A stretch of 32,948 bases of DNA from Acidobacteriota bacterium (GCA_028876385.1 JAGWSF010000037.1:1-32948), one strand, 5' to 3'; shown: positions 24,033 through 32,602, counted from the stretch's first letter. Translations and numbers: made by a program. Notes: generated by a model from the letters alone, not told the origin.

Positions 24033-24704
24033 GTGGAGCCGACGCCGCGCTCACAGGTCCGTCGTCAGCGCGACCGGGGCGACTACCGGCGCGAGACCGT
24101 CGACGCCATCCTCGACGAGGGATTCGTCTGCCACATCGCCTGCGCGGCCGGCGGCACGGTGTGGATGATCCCGACCACTTACGGGCGGGCCGGTGACCGG
24201 GTCTACATCCACGGGGCGGCGGCCAACCACGTCCTCGAGGCGGCCCGCGCCGGCGCCGAGCTGACCATGACGGTCACCCTGGTGGACGGTTTGGTGCTGG
24301 CCCGCTCGACGTTCCACCACTCGGTGAACTACCGGTCGGTGACCCTGTTCGGCACCGTCACCGACATCACCGACCCGGTCGAGAAGGAGGCGGCCCTGGC
24401 CTGCATCGTGGACCACATCCTCCCCGGCCGCGCCGCCGAGGCCCGTCCCCCCAGCCCCGTGGAGCTGACCCGGACGAGGGTGGTGAGCCTGGAGATCGCC
24501 GAGGCCTCGGCCAAGGTGCGCACCGGCGGCCCGGTGGACGACGAGGACGATCTCGGCCTGCCGGTGTGGGCCGGGGTGCTCCCCCTCGGGCAGACGGCCG
24601 GACCGGCGCAGCCCGATGTCGACCACCCTCCCCCCGTTGGGCCACCCCCCTGTTTGCACCAGCCGACCCGCTGGGCCGGGGGCGGTGACCGGCCGGCCGG
24701 GTAG
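24033..24704 (+). CDS. Pyridoxamine 5'-phosphate oxidase-fold flavin-binding protein
   Basis: A 223-residue protein with a split-barrel FMN-binding fold of the PPOX/NimA-like class. Features are DAILDEGFVCHIAC, the strands VWMIPTTYGRAGDRVYIHGAAANHVLEAARAGAELTMTV, and VNYRSVTLFGTVTDI. The rest after about residue 165 is polar and proline-rich and probably disordered, ending in a run of Pro and Gly. Relatives reduce or bind flavins, F420 or haem, but no substrate is evident. It starts at GTG 24033, five bases after hisN, and ends nine bases before the MBL gene, so it sits in one operon. Confidence 0.82.
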   Translation: MEPTPRSQVRRQRDRGDYRRETVDAILDEGFVCHIACAAGGTVWMIPTTYGRAGDRVYIHGAAANHVLEAARAGAELTMTVTLVDGLVLARSTFHHSVNYRSVTLFGTVTDITDPVEKEAALACIVDHILPGRAAEARPPSPVELTRTRVVSLEIAEASAKVRTGGPVDDEDDLGLPVWAGVLPLGQTAGPAQPDVDHPPPVGPPPCLHQPTRWAGGGDRPAG

Positions 24705-24713
24705 GGTCGGTCC

Positions 24714-25640
24714 ATGACCAAGCTGATCGGTCCGGGGGTGGTGGAGATCGACACCCTCCTCGGTGGATGGGAGCGGGTGACCGCCGGTTATCTGATCGAA
24801 GGCCCGGCGCCGGTGCTGATCGAGACCGGTAGCCAGTCGTCGGTGCCGGCCCTGCTCGCCGCCCTGGAGAGCCACGGCGTCGCCGCCGACGCGCTGGCCG
24901 GTATCGCCGTGACCCACATCCACCTCGACCACGCCGGCGGGGTGGGCGACGTGGCCCGGGCCTTTCCCAAGGCCACTGTGTACGTGCACGAGAAGGGCGC
25001 CCGCCACCTGGTCGACCCCGAGCGGTTGGTCCGTTCGGCGGCGCTGGTCTACGGCGACCTCCTCGACGGCCTCTACGGTCGGCTCGACCCGACCCCGCCG
25101 GAGCGCATCCACGTGCTGGCCGACGGCGAGGAGGTCTCCATCGGCGGTGGTCGCAGCCTCACGACCATCGACTCGCCGGGCCACGCCAAGCACCATCTCG
25201 GCCTGCACGACAGCGAGAGCGGCATCATCTTCGCCGGTGACGCGGTAGGGGTGCGGCTACCCGACGCCGGCATCCTCCGGCCGGCCACGCCCCCCGCCGA
25301 CTTCGACCTGGACCAGGCGGTGGCGTCCCTTCACAAGTTCGCCGCCCGCCGGCCGACGGGCGTGGCCCTGGCCCACTACGGCCTCCTCGACGACCCCGAG
25401 TCGCTACTGCAGGAGGCCGAAGACGAGTTGCGGCGCTGGACCGAGACGGCCGAGACGGCCTGGCGCCAGGGTGGCGACATCGAGGAGGCTCTCACCGCCC
25501 GCTTCGGAGACACCTTCGCCCACCTGCCCGAGCAGCACCGTCACCGTATGGAGACCCTCAACGGGATCCACGCCAACGCCGCCGGGCTGCGCCGCTGGCT
25601 GGAGACCACCCGCGGCGCCCATCCCGGGCACACCCACTAG
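24714..25640 (+). CDS. Metallo-beta-lactamase fold hydrolase
   Basis: A 308-residue MBL-fold metal-dependent hydrolase. The dinuclear metal motif THIHLDHAGG (HxHxDH) lies near residue 65, followed by VYVHEKGARHLVDPERL and the later ligands in DSPGHAKHHLGL and FAGDAVGVRL. The C-terminal 80 residues are helical. The class includes glyoxalase II-like and lactonase-like enzymes; the substrate is not evident. The ATG at 24714 is close to the previous stop. It converges with the ABC exporter gene with only 4 bp between stops. Confidence 0.88.
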   Translation: MTKLIGPGVVEIDTLLGGWERVTAGYLIEGPAPVLIETGSQSSVPALLAALESHGVAADALAGIAVTHIHLDHAGGVGDVARAFPKATVYVHEKGARHLVDPERLVRSAALVYGDLLDGLYGRLDPTPPERIHVLADGEEVSIGGGRSLTTIDSPGHAKHHLGLHDSESGIIFAGDAVGVRLPDAGILRPATPPADFDLDQAVASLHKFAARRPTGVALAHYGLLDDPESLLQEAEDELRRWTETAETAWRQGGDIEEALTARFGDTFAHLPEQHRHRMETLNGIHANAAGLRRWLETTRGAHPGHTH

Positions 25641-25644
25641 CGGG

Positions 25645-27540
25645 CTAGGGGAGGGGGGCGGCCGTCAGCTCGCTGGTTGCGCCCCGCAGGTACTGGGTCC
25701 GGTAGAGGTCGGCGTACAGGCCGCCGGAGGCGATCAACTGTTGGTGGGTGCCGCGGGCGACGATCCGGCCGCGGTCGAGCACCAGTATCTGGTCGGCGGC
25801 CTGGATGGTCGACAGGCGGTGGGCGATGACCACCGAGGTCCGACCGGCGAGAGCGGCGGCCAGGGCCTGCTGCACCAGCTGCTCGGTCTCGGAGTCGAGG
25901 TGGGCGGTGGCCTCGTCGAGGATGACGATGGCCGGGTTCTTGAGGAACACCCGGGCCAGGGCCAGCCGCTGCTTCTCCCCGCCGGAGAGCCGGTAGCCCC
26001 GCTCCCCGACCACCGTGTCGTAGCCTTCGGGGAGCGACACGATGAGGTCGTGGATGCGGGCCGATCGGCAGGCCTCGAGCAGCTCGGAGTCGGTGGCGCC
26101 GGGCCGGGCGTAGAGAAGGTTGGCCTTGATGGTGTCGTGGAAGAGGTGGGCGTCCTGGCTGACTACCCCGACCGCCGCGCCGAGCGAGGCCAACGTCACG
26201 TCCCGCACGTCGTGGCCGTCTACTGCCAACGTCCCCTCGACGGCGTCGTAGAGCCGGGGTATGAGGCTGGAGAGGGTGGTCTTGCCGGCCCCCGAGGGCC
26301 CGACCAGGGCGGTCATGGTGCCCGGCTCGACCACGAACGAGACGTCCTCGAGTACCCACGCCCCGGCCTCGCTCGACAGGGTCTGATCGGCGTCGTCGGC
26401 GCTGCGCTCCAGCGACGCCACCGACACCTCGGAGGCGGCCGGGTAGCGGAACCACAGGTGGGACGCTTCGACGCGGCCCCGCACGTCCCGTAGGGTCTCG
26501 GCGCCGGGTCGGTCGGTCACCGCCGGTGGGGTGTCGAGGACCTCGAATACCCGGTCGAAACTGACCACCGCGGCCAGCACGTCCACCCGGGTGCTGGCCA
26601 GGTCGGTCAGCGGCGAGTAGAGCCGGGTCACGTAGGCGGCCAGGGCCACAACGGTGCCCACGGCGAGGTGGCCGGTCGCGGCTTGGCGGCCGCCGAGCCA
26701 GTACACCGCGGCGGTGCCCACCGCCCCGACGAGCGACAGCGCGGCGAAGAGGTAGCGGCTGAGCAGCGCCAGACGCACCCCGGCGTCGCGCACCCCGCCG
26801 GCCCGCTTGGCGAACTCCTCGGACTCGTGCTCGGGTCGGCCGAAGAGCTTGACGAGGAGGGCCCCCGACACGTTGAACTTCTCGGTCATGTTGACGCTCA
26901 TGTCGGCGTTGAGCTGCATCTGGCGGCGGGACAAGCGGCTGATACGCCCGGCCATGACCCGGTCGACGAGGATGAACGGGGGCAGGACCAGCAGGGCGAA
27001 GCCGGTGATGGCCGGGCTCAGCAGGAACATGGGGACCAGCGTGGCGACCAGGGTGAACAGGTCCGACAGGACCGACGCCGCCGTGCCCACCGCGTTCTGC
27101 GCGTCGAGCACATCGTTGGTGAGGCGCGACATCAGTGAGCCGGTCTGGGTGCGGGTGAAGAAGGCGATGGGCATGCGCTGCACGTGGTCGTAGAGGCGGA
27201 CCCGCAGGTCGTAGATGATCCCCTCGCCGATCACCGACCCGAACCACCGGCTGACCAGAGACAGCGCCGTCTGGGCCAGGGCCAGGCCCACCATGGCCGC
27301 GGCCAGGATGTCGACCAGCCCCACGTCGTGGCGGACCACACCGCGGTCGATCAGGGACTTCACGATGAGCGGCGGGATGCTGCCGACCACCGCGCCGGTC
27401 ACGATGACCAGCAGGTAGACGGCCAGCCTCGTCCGGTAGGGCTGCAGGAAGCGCCAGATGCGGGGCATGGTCCCTGGAGAGACCGTCGCCGCCTTCAACG
27501 CCGCCATGTCGCGACCGCGCCCATGGTGCCCGGGACTCAT
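25645..27540 (-). CDS. ABC exporter, fused membrane and ATPase domains
   Basis: A half-size type IV (MsbA/BmrA-like) exporter of 631 residues, probably acting as a dimer. The N-terminal part has about six hydrophobic membrane segments (LAVYLLVIVTGAVVGSIPPL, LAAAMVGLALAQTALSL, FTLVATLVPMFLLSP). The C-terminal ATPase has Walker A GPSGAGKTTL, Q-loop VVSQDAHLFHDTI, signature RLSGGEKQRLALA and Walker B AIVILDEATAHLD, with switch His in VIAHRLST. An acidic stretch (ERSADDADQTLSSE) is inserted near the start of the ATPase domain. The ATG at 27540 follows GGAGAAGG; a longer version is unlikely. The cargo is unknown. Only 82 bp separate it from the divergent GNAT gene. Confidence 0.93.
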   Translation of the reverse strand: MSPGHHGRGRDMAALKAATVSPGTMPRIWRFLQPYRTRLAVYLLVIVTGAVVGSIPPLIVKSLIDRGVVRHDVGLVDILAAAMVGLALAQTALSLVSRWFGSVIGEGIIYDLRVRLYDHVQRMPIAFFTRTQTGSLMSRLTNDVLDAQNAVGTAASVLSDLFTLVATLVPMFLLSPAITGFALLVLPPFILVDRVMAGRISRLSRRQMQLNADMSVNMTEKFNVSGALLVKLFGRPEHESEEFAKRAGGVRDAGVRLALLSRYLFAALSLVGAVGTAAVYWLGGRQAATGHLAVGTVVALAAYVTRLYSPLTDLASTRVDVLAAVVSFDRVFEVLDTPPAVTDRPGAETLRDVRGRVEASHLWFRYPAASEVSVASLERSADDADQTLSSEAGAWVLEDVSFVVEPGTMTALVGPSGAGKTTLSSLIPRLYDAVEGTLAVDGHDVRDVTLASLGAAVGVVSQDAHLFHDTIKANLLYARPGATDSELLEACRSARIHDLIVSLPEGYDTVVGERGYRLSGGEKQRLALARVFLKNPAIVILDEATAHLDSETEQLVQQALAAALAGRTSVVIAHRLSTIQAADQILVLDRGRIVARGTHQQLIASGGLYADLYRTQYLRGATSELTAAPLP

Positions 27541-27622
27541 GCCTTCTCCATCATCACGCGAACTTGCATTCCAGCCTCGGGTCAACCGATAGTCGCCCAG
27601 CTTTGTTCCTGCTTGGACAAAT

Positions 27623-28147
27623 ATGGGGGTGGTGGACCTGTCCATCCAGCTCGCCAACAGAGGGGTAGCCAAGAGGATCACGCGCTCCCGGCGGGACCCC
27701 CGCGACGATCCGCCCTGGGCCGACGGCTACCCGATGGAGGGCGACAAGCGGGCCTGCCTCGCCTACCTCAGGCAGCTGCCGGTCATCGGCGGCTCCTCCC
27801 GTTCCCACCCGTTCGGCTATTACCAGATCCTCGTCGAGGGGACCGTCGTCGGCGGCATCGGATTCCACGGCCCGCCGCGCGACGGGCTCGTGGAGATCGG
27901 CTACGGCGTGGTTCCGTCGGTGCGAGGTCGGGGCGTGGCCAGCAGCGCGCTGAAGCTGATCCTGGAGGTGGCCGCCGGCTTCGACGAGGTGAAGCGGGTG
28001 TGCGGGCGTACCACCCCCGACAACGTGGCCTCACAGCGGGTCATGCTCTCCACGGGCATGCAGCTGGTGGGCCGGGATCCGGATTTTCTGCATTTCGAAC
28101 GCGATATCCGGAACCGCGAGCCCGGCCAGGGGATAGTTAATGCATGA
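27623..28147 (+). CDS. GNAT family N-acetyltransferase
   Basis: A 174-residue acetyl-CoA-dependent acyltransferase. The pyrophosphate-binding loop reads VPSVRGRGVASSALKLIL, preceded by strand VEIGYGV. The C-terminal TPDNVASQRVMLSTGMQLVG is the conserved GNAT helix (N-x-aS-x-r-v-x-x-k-x-G-f). The layout is like RimJ/RimL-type acetyltransferases, but the acceptor is unknown. The ATG at 27623 is preceded by little ribosome-binding sequence. The stop overlaps the start of the lipoprotein gene (ATGA), so the two are translated together. Confidence 0.88.
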   Translation: MGVVDLSIQLANRGVAKRITRSRRDPRDDPPWADGYPMEGDKRACLAYLRQLPVIGGSSRSHPFGYYQILVEGTVVGGIGFHGPPRDGLVEIGYGVVPSVRGRGVASSALKLILEVAAGFDEVKRVCGRTTPDNVASQRVMLSTGMQLVGRDPDFLHFERDIRNREPGQGIVNA

Positions 28148-28767
28148 CGAACGGTAGAGGCTGGATGGCGGCGCTCGGAGTGGGACTGGCGGCCGCCTTG
28201 TCGGCGTGCGGGAGCAGCCACGGGGCGGCGACGGGATCGGTCACCCCGACCTCTGGCGCGCCTGCGCCGAGCGTGTCCAACTCCACGACCACCCTGGCGG
28301 CGCCCTCGTCCACCGCGGCGCCTACCACGACGACTACCGCCCCCGGGCCCTCCATCTGCCCGACCTCGGCGCTGACGGGCACTCTTACGTCGCCCAATGG
28401 GGCCGCGGGCAGCGTGTACTACCACCTGGTGCTCACCAACCAGAGCTCTACGGCCTGCCTCCTCCAGGGCTACCCAGGGGTGTCGTTCGTTACCGGCTCG
28501 CAGGGCCAGCAGGTGGGCGCACCGGCCGAGCGGGCCCCCGGTTCGGCCGCCCAGCTCGTCGTCGCCCCGGGCGGCACGGCGTACAGCGTCCTGCAGATCA
28601 CCGAGGCCGGTAACTACGCGTCGAGCTGCGGTATTACCCCCACCGACGGGCTGCGGGTGTACCCACCGAACCAGACAGCCGCGCTCCTGGTCCCCCACAC
28701 CGATAACGGGTGCAGCAACGCCACCGACATCACCCTGCGGGTGGGTCCCCTGCAAACGGGGAGCTGA
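28144..28767 (+). CDS. DUF4232-type secreted lipoprotein
   Basis: A 207-residue probable lipoprotein. The signal peptide (MTNGRGWMAALGVGLAAALSAC) ends in a lipobox LSAC with the lipidated Cys22. A Ser/Thr/Pro-rich linker (TTTLAAPSSTAAPTTTTT) of about 45 residues follows. The mature domain matches DUF4232: CPTSALTGTLTSPNGAAGSVYYHLVLTNQSSTACLLQGYPGVSFV, with Cys pairs likely to form disulfides and later cysteines (SSCGIT, NGCSNA). The function is unknown. It overlaps the GNAT stop by 4 bp and is convergent with the kinase-like gene. Confidence 0.88.
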   Translation: MTNGRGWMAALGVGLAAALSACGSSHGAATGSVTPTSGAPAPSVSNSTTTLAAPSSTAAPTTTTTAPGPSICPTSALTGTLTSPNGAAGSVYYHLVLTNQSSTACLLQGYPGVSFVTGSQGQQVGAPAERAPGSAAQLVVAPGGTAYSVLQITEAGNYASSCGITPTDGLRVYPPNQTAALLVPHTDNGCSNATDITLRVGPLQTGS

Positions 28768-28803
28768 CCCCACCCTCCGGTCGGGCCGCCCCGGGCCGGT
28801 GGC

Positions 28804-29460
28804 TCAGGGCCGGTTGCCGGTGGGCGGGTTGACGGTGGGGGGCAGCAGCTCGCCCACCAGGGCCTGCCCGGCGACCAGCGCCTGGCGCAGGAGCCGGTCG
28901 GCCTCCGCCGGGTCGCCCTGCTCGATGGCCCAGCGGGCGGCGGCCACGTACTGGAGGATCGAGTCGCTGAGCTCGATGCCCTCCCGGTAGCGCCGGTTCT
29001 CCTCTTCGGTGACCAGCTTCTTCCACACCTGCCCCAGCGTGCGGCGGTTGGCCTGGGCGGTGCGGTCCGCGGCGCGGCCGAGAAGGGCGCCGAGGAGGAA
29101 GAGGGCCACCCCCCGGGAGATCCAACCGTCGAGCCCGACGTGGCCGCTCCTGGTCACCACCGCGAACACGGCGAACGCCAGGTATCCGCCGAACGCTCCC
29201 GCAAGTCCGCCTCGCAGCCCGAACGTCACCGCCGCCAGGCTGACCGGCAGCACGTACAGGAGGGCGATGGCGTCGCTGGCCCGATGGTCGAGCAGCTGAA
29301 GCCCTAGGACCGCCAGTGACGAGCCGGCGATCACCGCGGCGGCAATGCGGGGGCGGCTCCGGTACCACGGCTCGTCCGCCGTCTCCTCGCCCGAAACGGC
29401 CCGGACCGGCTGCCGGCGGGCTATGCGTCCGAGGATCGACACCGGAGTGGAGCCGAACAT
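28804..29460 (-). CDS. Membrane protein resembling a histidine kinase lacking the ATPase domain
   Basis: A 218-residue protein. After a polar N-terminus come about three to four hydrophobic segments (IAAAVIAGSSLAVLGLQLL, AIALLYVLPVSLAAVTFGL, GLAGAFGGYLAFAVFAVV, GVALFLLGALLG), similar to the integral membrane sensor regions of DUF4118/MASE-type kinases. They are followed by a coiled-coil-like helix (LVTEEENRRYREGIELSDSILQYVAAARWAI). That helix resembles a dimerisation domain but has no His in the expected place. No HATPase domain follows; the protein ends in a proline-rich tail. It could be a degenerate or regulatory kinase relative. The start is ATG at 29460. Confidence 0.7.
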   Translation of the reverse strand: MFGSTPVSILGRIARRQPVRAVSGEETADEPWYRSRPRIAAAVIAGSSLAVLGLQLLDHRASDAIALLYVLPVSLAAVTFGLRGGLAGAFGGYLAFAVFAVVTRSGHVGLDGWISRGVALFLLGALLGRAADRTAQANRRTLGQVWKKLVTEEENRRYREGIELSDSILQYVAAARWAIEQGDPAEADRLLRQALVAGQALVGELLPPTVNPPTGNRP

Positions 29461-29770
29461 CGTTCAGGCCGGCGTGCCGGTCGGGGCGCAGACGAGTGTG
29501 AACGGCTGGGCTGGGTGGGCCGCTCGGCTGGGCCTGATGAACGGGGGTTGCATGTCTCCTCCTCGACGAGGTGGTCTAGCGAGCGAGGCACGAGGTCCGC
29601 TCCCCCAATAATCGGTCGAAACAGGAGGGCAGCGCAGGGGCGAAGGTCACATGAATCCTCAGAGAATCCTGGGACTTTGGGCTCTTATCGGGGATTGGGT
29701 GGGGCCGGAGAATGGGGGTGTTGAAACCAGCGGAACAGGCCGGGGGGTCCCGGCCGGATTGGAGCCCGAG
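29461..29770. other. Divergent intergenic region, no gene seen
   Basis: About 310 bp between two divergent membrane-protein genes. Open frames here are short and do not look coding. No riboswitch or RNA gene was recognised. It should contain two promoters, but I cannot pick out convincing hexamers. Confidence 0.35.
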
Positions 29771-30376
29771 ATGCGTCGTAAGACTTTCGATACCCTTTTG
29801 AGCGCGGGCGGTGTGGTACTGACCATCGTGTTGGTGGCTGCCGGTGTGCTTTTGATGTGGGGGCACAATTTCGCCAATGACAATGTCCGCCAGCAGTTGG
29901 CCGAGCAGCAGATCTTCGTGCCGGCCCAGGGCAGCTCGGCGTTGGCCAGCCCCAAGATCGGCCCTTACCTCGACCGCTACGCCGGCCAAGAGGTGCTGTC
30001 GGGTCCGGCGGCCAAGGCCTACGCCGATCATTTCATCGCCGTGCACCTGTCGGAGATGCCCTACGGCGGGGTGTATTCCAAGGTGTCGGCGGCGGCCATG
30101 GCCGCCCCCAAGGGCAGCGCTCAGGCCACCCAGCTGGCGGCGCTCGAGACCACAGTGTTCCAAGGAACCACCCTCAGAGGGCTGCTGTTGGAGGCCTACG
30201 CCTTTTGGGAGATGGGCCAGATCGCGCTGATCGCGGCGATCGTGAGCTTCGTGGGTGCCGGGGTCATGCTGATCCTGTCGGTGGCCGGGTTCTGGCATCT
30301 GCGCCGGGTCGGCCCCGATGACGAGCTTCTGGCCCGCACCCTCCACGTCGATACCCCCCAGCCGGCCACCGTCTGA
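29771..30376 (+). CDS. Two-transmembrane protein of unknown function
   Basis: A 201-residue protein beginning MRRKTFDTLLSAGGVVLTIVLVAAGVLLMWG, a positive-inside N-terminus and first membrane helix. A soluble external domain of about 115 residues follows (ANDNVRQQLAEQQIFVPA, YLDRYAGQEVLSGPAAKAYADHFIAVHL), and a second helix (IALIAAIVSFVGAGVMLILSVAGFW) precedes a short basic tail. This resembles a widespread actinobacterial family without a name. The ATG at 29771 is chosen over a start 40 codons upstream because that extension is low-quality, and GGAG lies 7 nt before the chosen ATG. Confidence 0.75.
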   Translation: MRRKTFDTLLSAGGVVLTIVLVAAGVLLMWGHNFANDNVRQQLAEQQIFVPAQGSSALASPKIGPYLDRYAGQEVLSGPAAKAYADHFIAVHLSEMPYGGVYSKVSAAAMAAPKGSAQATQLAALETTVFQGTTLRGLLLEAYAFWEMGQIALIAAIVSFVGAGVMLILSVAGFWHLRRVGPDDELLARTLHVDTPQPATV

Positions 30377-30436
30377 GGGTCCCCCCGGCGGGCCCCCAGC
30401 CCGGGCCGACCCGCCGGCGACATCCTTCCCCCCCGA

Positions 30437-30466
30437 TCCGACCCGGAACCCAGCTTCCGGGTCGGA
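30437..30466. terminator. Bidirectional hairpin between convergent genes
   Basis: A perfect 12-bp inverted repeat (TCCGACCCGGAA / TTCCGGGTCGGA) encloses a 6-nt loop, CCCAGC. It is in the 221-bp gap between the two-TM protein gene and the sulfotransferase gene, which converge. There is no T-tract on the + side; a run of C and T precedes it. Confidence 0.65.
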
Positions 30467-30597
30467 CCCGCGCCCGACGACCAGGTCGATGGCCTCCTCG
30501 AGACCGACCCGGTGACCAAGGTCTGTCGCGGTGCCGGCCGATCGGAGTAGGAATGCTGCCGACAGGGGCTCAACGCTTTCATCACGATCGAGTCCGA

Positions 30598-31218
30598 TCA
30601 GGCCTCGCTCTGGGCGGCAAGCCGGGCCTGGAACTGGGCGGTGGTGTTGGTCAGCGGGAACGGCTGCTCGGGTACCGGCCTTTCCAGTCGGTTGCAGAGG
30701 GGCTGCCAACCATCGTCAGGCGACCACTCCAGCAGACGGTCGGCTGGAACCTGGGAGCGGACAGTCTCGTTGTGCTGTTCGAAGGCTGCGATCATCGCGT
30801 CGGGATTCCCCAGATCGTTGCTGAATCTGTTACCGAGCAGGCGTTTCATGGCTGCCATCCACGGTGCGAGTTCGTCGTCGTTGCGTTCCATTCCGGCGAA
30901 GATGGTGTTGTTGGCACTCGTGTACCAGGCCTGAGGATCGCGAACTGACAGAATTACGAGCGCATCCGGGTTGTCCTCCAACAGCTCTGGCCAGAAGCTG
31001 GCGCCCGGCCAGTCGACCTGAGCCACGTAGCCGGCCATGAGGGCGGACCAGTCGACGGGGTGTCCGTCGATGGCGTTGATCCATACCGGGACCTGTTCCG
31101 GGTGGGCGAACACCTCGACCATGTGATGGCATGGGCCGCTCAAAAGAGCCTCTAACGCAATTTTGAGTGAGTGCGTCCCGGTCCGGCCCACCCCGGCCCC
31201 GATAACCCGCAGCGACAT
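30598..31218 (-). CDS. Sulfotransferase family protein
   Basis: A 206-residue protein with the PAPS-binding P-loop-like motif VIGAGVGRTGTHSLKIAL at residues 5-22 and the later LVILSVRDPQAWYTSANNTIF (the 3'-phosphate-binding region with Arg and Ser). It matches the compact sulfotransferase family (Sulfotransfer_4 type) of about 200-240 residues. Such enzymes transfer sulfate from PAPS to small molecules or carbohydrates, but the acceptor is unknown. Some relatives are instead annotated as P-loop NTPases. The start is ATG at 31218. Confidence 0.87.
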   Translation of the reverse strand: MSLRVIGAGVGRTGTHSLKIALEALLSGPCHHMVEVFAHPEQVPVWINAIDGHPVDWSALMAGYVAQVDWPGASFWPELLEDNPDALVILSVRDPQAWYTSANNTIFAGMERNDDELAPWMAAMKRLLGNRFSNDLGNPDAMIAAFEQHNETVRSQVPADRLLEWSPDDGWQPLCNRLERPVPEQPFPLTNTTAQFQARLAAQSEA

Positions 31219-31344
31219 GTCCTCCCCCTTGTGAAGATGTTCCGGAATGGTGCCACACCCGCGGTTTATCCGGTTGGGAAGTATCCGGTCGGGTCAGTTA
31301 GTTAGCCAAGCGAAGAACCCCAGACTCGCGAAGGCCGATCCGGT

Positions 31345-31366
31345 ATATGCCATATCTGTGGCATAT
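31345..31366. promoter_or_regulatory. Palindromic operator of the MazEF-like pair
   Basis: A perfect inverted repeat, ATATGCCA-TATCTG-TGGCATAT, ends 7 bp before the antitoxin ATG at 31374. Further TGGCA half-sites (31371 and 31376) run into the start codon. Type II antitoxin genes are usually autorepressed from such sites. The palindrome may also cover the promoter. Confidence 0.65.
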
Positions 31367-31373
31367 TTATGGC

Positions 31374-31610
31374 ATGGCACGGATCCGGGTCAGCACTACA
31401 GTCGACGAGCACCTCCTTGCTAGAGCCCGGGGGGCACGAAGTGGCGTCGGCGATGCTGCTCTGATCGATGAGGCACTCGCGGCCCTTCTGGCCCAGCACC
31501 GCGCCGCCGAGATTGATGGCGCCTACACGGCCTACGACGAGCACCCCCTCGACGAAGCCGACGAGTGGGGCGACCTGGCGTCGTTCCGGGAGGCTGCGGC
31601 GGCGTCGTGA
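31374..31610 (+). CDS. Antitoxin of a MazEF-type toxin-antitoxin pair
   Basis: A 78-residue antitoxin-like protein. The N-terminus [19 protein letters not shown] is a ribbon-helix-helix-type DNA-binding region (beta strand then helix). The helix [22 protein letters not shown] follows, and the acidic C-terminal tail ([18 protein letters not shown]) would wrap the toxin. The ATG at 31374 is preferred over 31347, whose extra nine residues would place the palindromic operator inside the coding region. Its stop overlaps the toxin start (GTGA). It resembles VapB/MazE-like antitoxins more by layout than by a named family. Confidence 0.8.
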   Translation: MARIRVSTTVDEHLLARARGARSGVGDAALIDEALAALLAQHRAAEIDGAYTAYDEHPLDEADEWGDLASFREAAAAS

Positions 31611-31936
31611 GCGAACTTCCAGCGCGCGGCGAGGTGTGGTGGTGTGAGTTGCCCGACATCGGCCGTCGTCCCGTGGTGGTTCTTTCCCGCAACGCCGCGA
31701 TCCCGCGGCTGCGACGGACGTTGATCGGGCCCTGTACGACCACGATCCGGGGGTTGGCCAGCGAGGTGGTACTGGAGCCCAACGAGGACCCAGTTCCTCG
31801 GCGTTGCGCCATCAACTTGGACTCCGTCGAGAGTGTGACGGTAGCTGTCTTGGTCCAACGGCTCGGCCGCTTGGCCGACGAGCGCATGCGTCAAATCTGT
31901 GCCGCTCTTGAAGTCGCGGTCGATTGCCGTCGGTAA
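31607..31936 (+). CDS. MazF/PemK-type endoribonuclease toxin
   Basis: A 109-residue toxin of the MazF/PemK/CcdB fold, expected to cut mRNA or tRNA. Signature elements are the N-terminal [23 protein letters not shown], the strand [13 protein letters not shown], and [23 protein letters not shown], matching the family's C-NLDsv...v-k--L-r-iG-L segment. The GTG start at 31607 lies within the antitoxin stop, giving translational coupling. The length and the C-terminal helix ([17 protein letters not shown]) are normal. The target site is unknown. Confidence 0.88.
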   Translation: MSELPARGEVWWCELPDIGRRPVVVLSRNAAIPRLRRTLIGPCTTTIRGLASEVVLEPNEDPVPRRCAINLDSVESVTVAVLVQRLGRLADERMRQICAALEVAVDCRR

Positions 31937-31939
31937 TAA

Positions 31940-32602
31940 GCAAGGACTCGCACGCCCCGCCGATCACCTCCAGACACAGAAAGACAGTCGAAGCCCAGGT
32001 GGATGGCCTGGCCCAGCTGGGGGGGTCGAGGTCGAGCAGGCTCTTGGTGGCGAGGATCCCCCGATGAAACTTGTTCTCGATGACCTTTGCTTCGCTTCGC
32101 CACCCGTCGTCGACCCATTTTCCCTCGATCGGTACCGATTCGAGGGTGGTGCCGCCGGAGGACACCGTCACGGGCACGAGGTCGATCTCGTTGCCCGAAC
32201 CGGTGCGGGTGTAACCGATGGTGTCGCCGGCCACCCAGCGTCCCTCGTCGAGATGATCGATCCTGCGGGCGAGGGCCACACCGAGGGTCTGTTCGGTGAG
32301 AGCGGTGGCGAAGTCCCTGAAGGTCATCGGCAGTAGGTGACGGACCCGGCGCAAGCCGGCCGAACCTGGCCGTCCGGCGAGCAGGTTCCCGGCGATGTCT
32401 TCGTCCTCTCTCCAGCGACTTCCGGTCACCACCACGGTGTCGTCTCCGACAGCGGTCCCGTCGCGCGCTGCCTTGACGATGGTGGTCCAGCCCCCGATGG
32501 CGCTGACCTCGTCGAGCAGCCAGATACGGGCGTGGGGCGTATCGAGATCGGCCGGCCGGGTGAGCTCCCGTCCGAGAGTGAAGGCTCTCTGCATAACAGA
32601 GG
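31940..32602 (-). pseudogene. Decayed AAA ATPase (DUF4143-type) gene
   Basis: The minus-strand translation shows fragments of a large AAA_14/DUF4143 ATPase. They are QRAFTLGRELTR, Walker B-like ARIWLLDEVSAIGGW, DDTVVVTGSRWREDED, LRRVRHLLPMTFRDF and, near the C-terminus, TIGYTRTGSGNEIDLVPV and EGKWVDDGWRSEAKVIENKFHRGILATKSLLDLD. The Walker A region is missing, and upstream codons give a repeat-derived PPTSVTS sequence. About 100 or more residues are missing between TFRDFATAL and RIDHLDEGRW. The reading after LLDLD no longer looks native. The likely fate is truncation plus internal deletion. Limits are approximate. Confidence 0.75.
32587..32601. promoter_or_regulatory. Short inverted repeat CTCTG-CATAA-CAGAG
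   Basis: A perfect 5-bp arm repeat with a 5-nt loop at the edge of the 33-bp tandem repeats. A regulatory role is uncertain. Confidence 0.25.

Noticed and set aside
29571..29650. Possible riboswitch or small RNA before the two-TM protein gene
   Set aside because: Purine-rich segments are present, but no known riboswitch core or stable stem could be built by eye.
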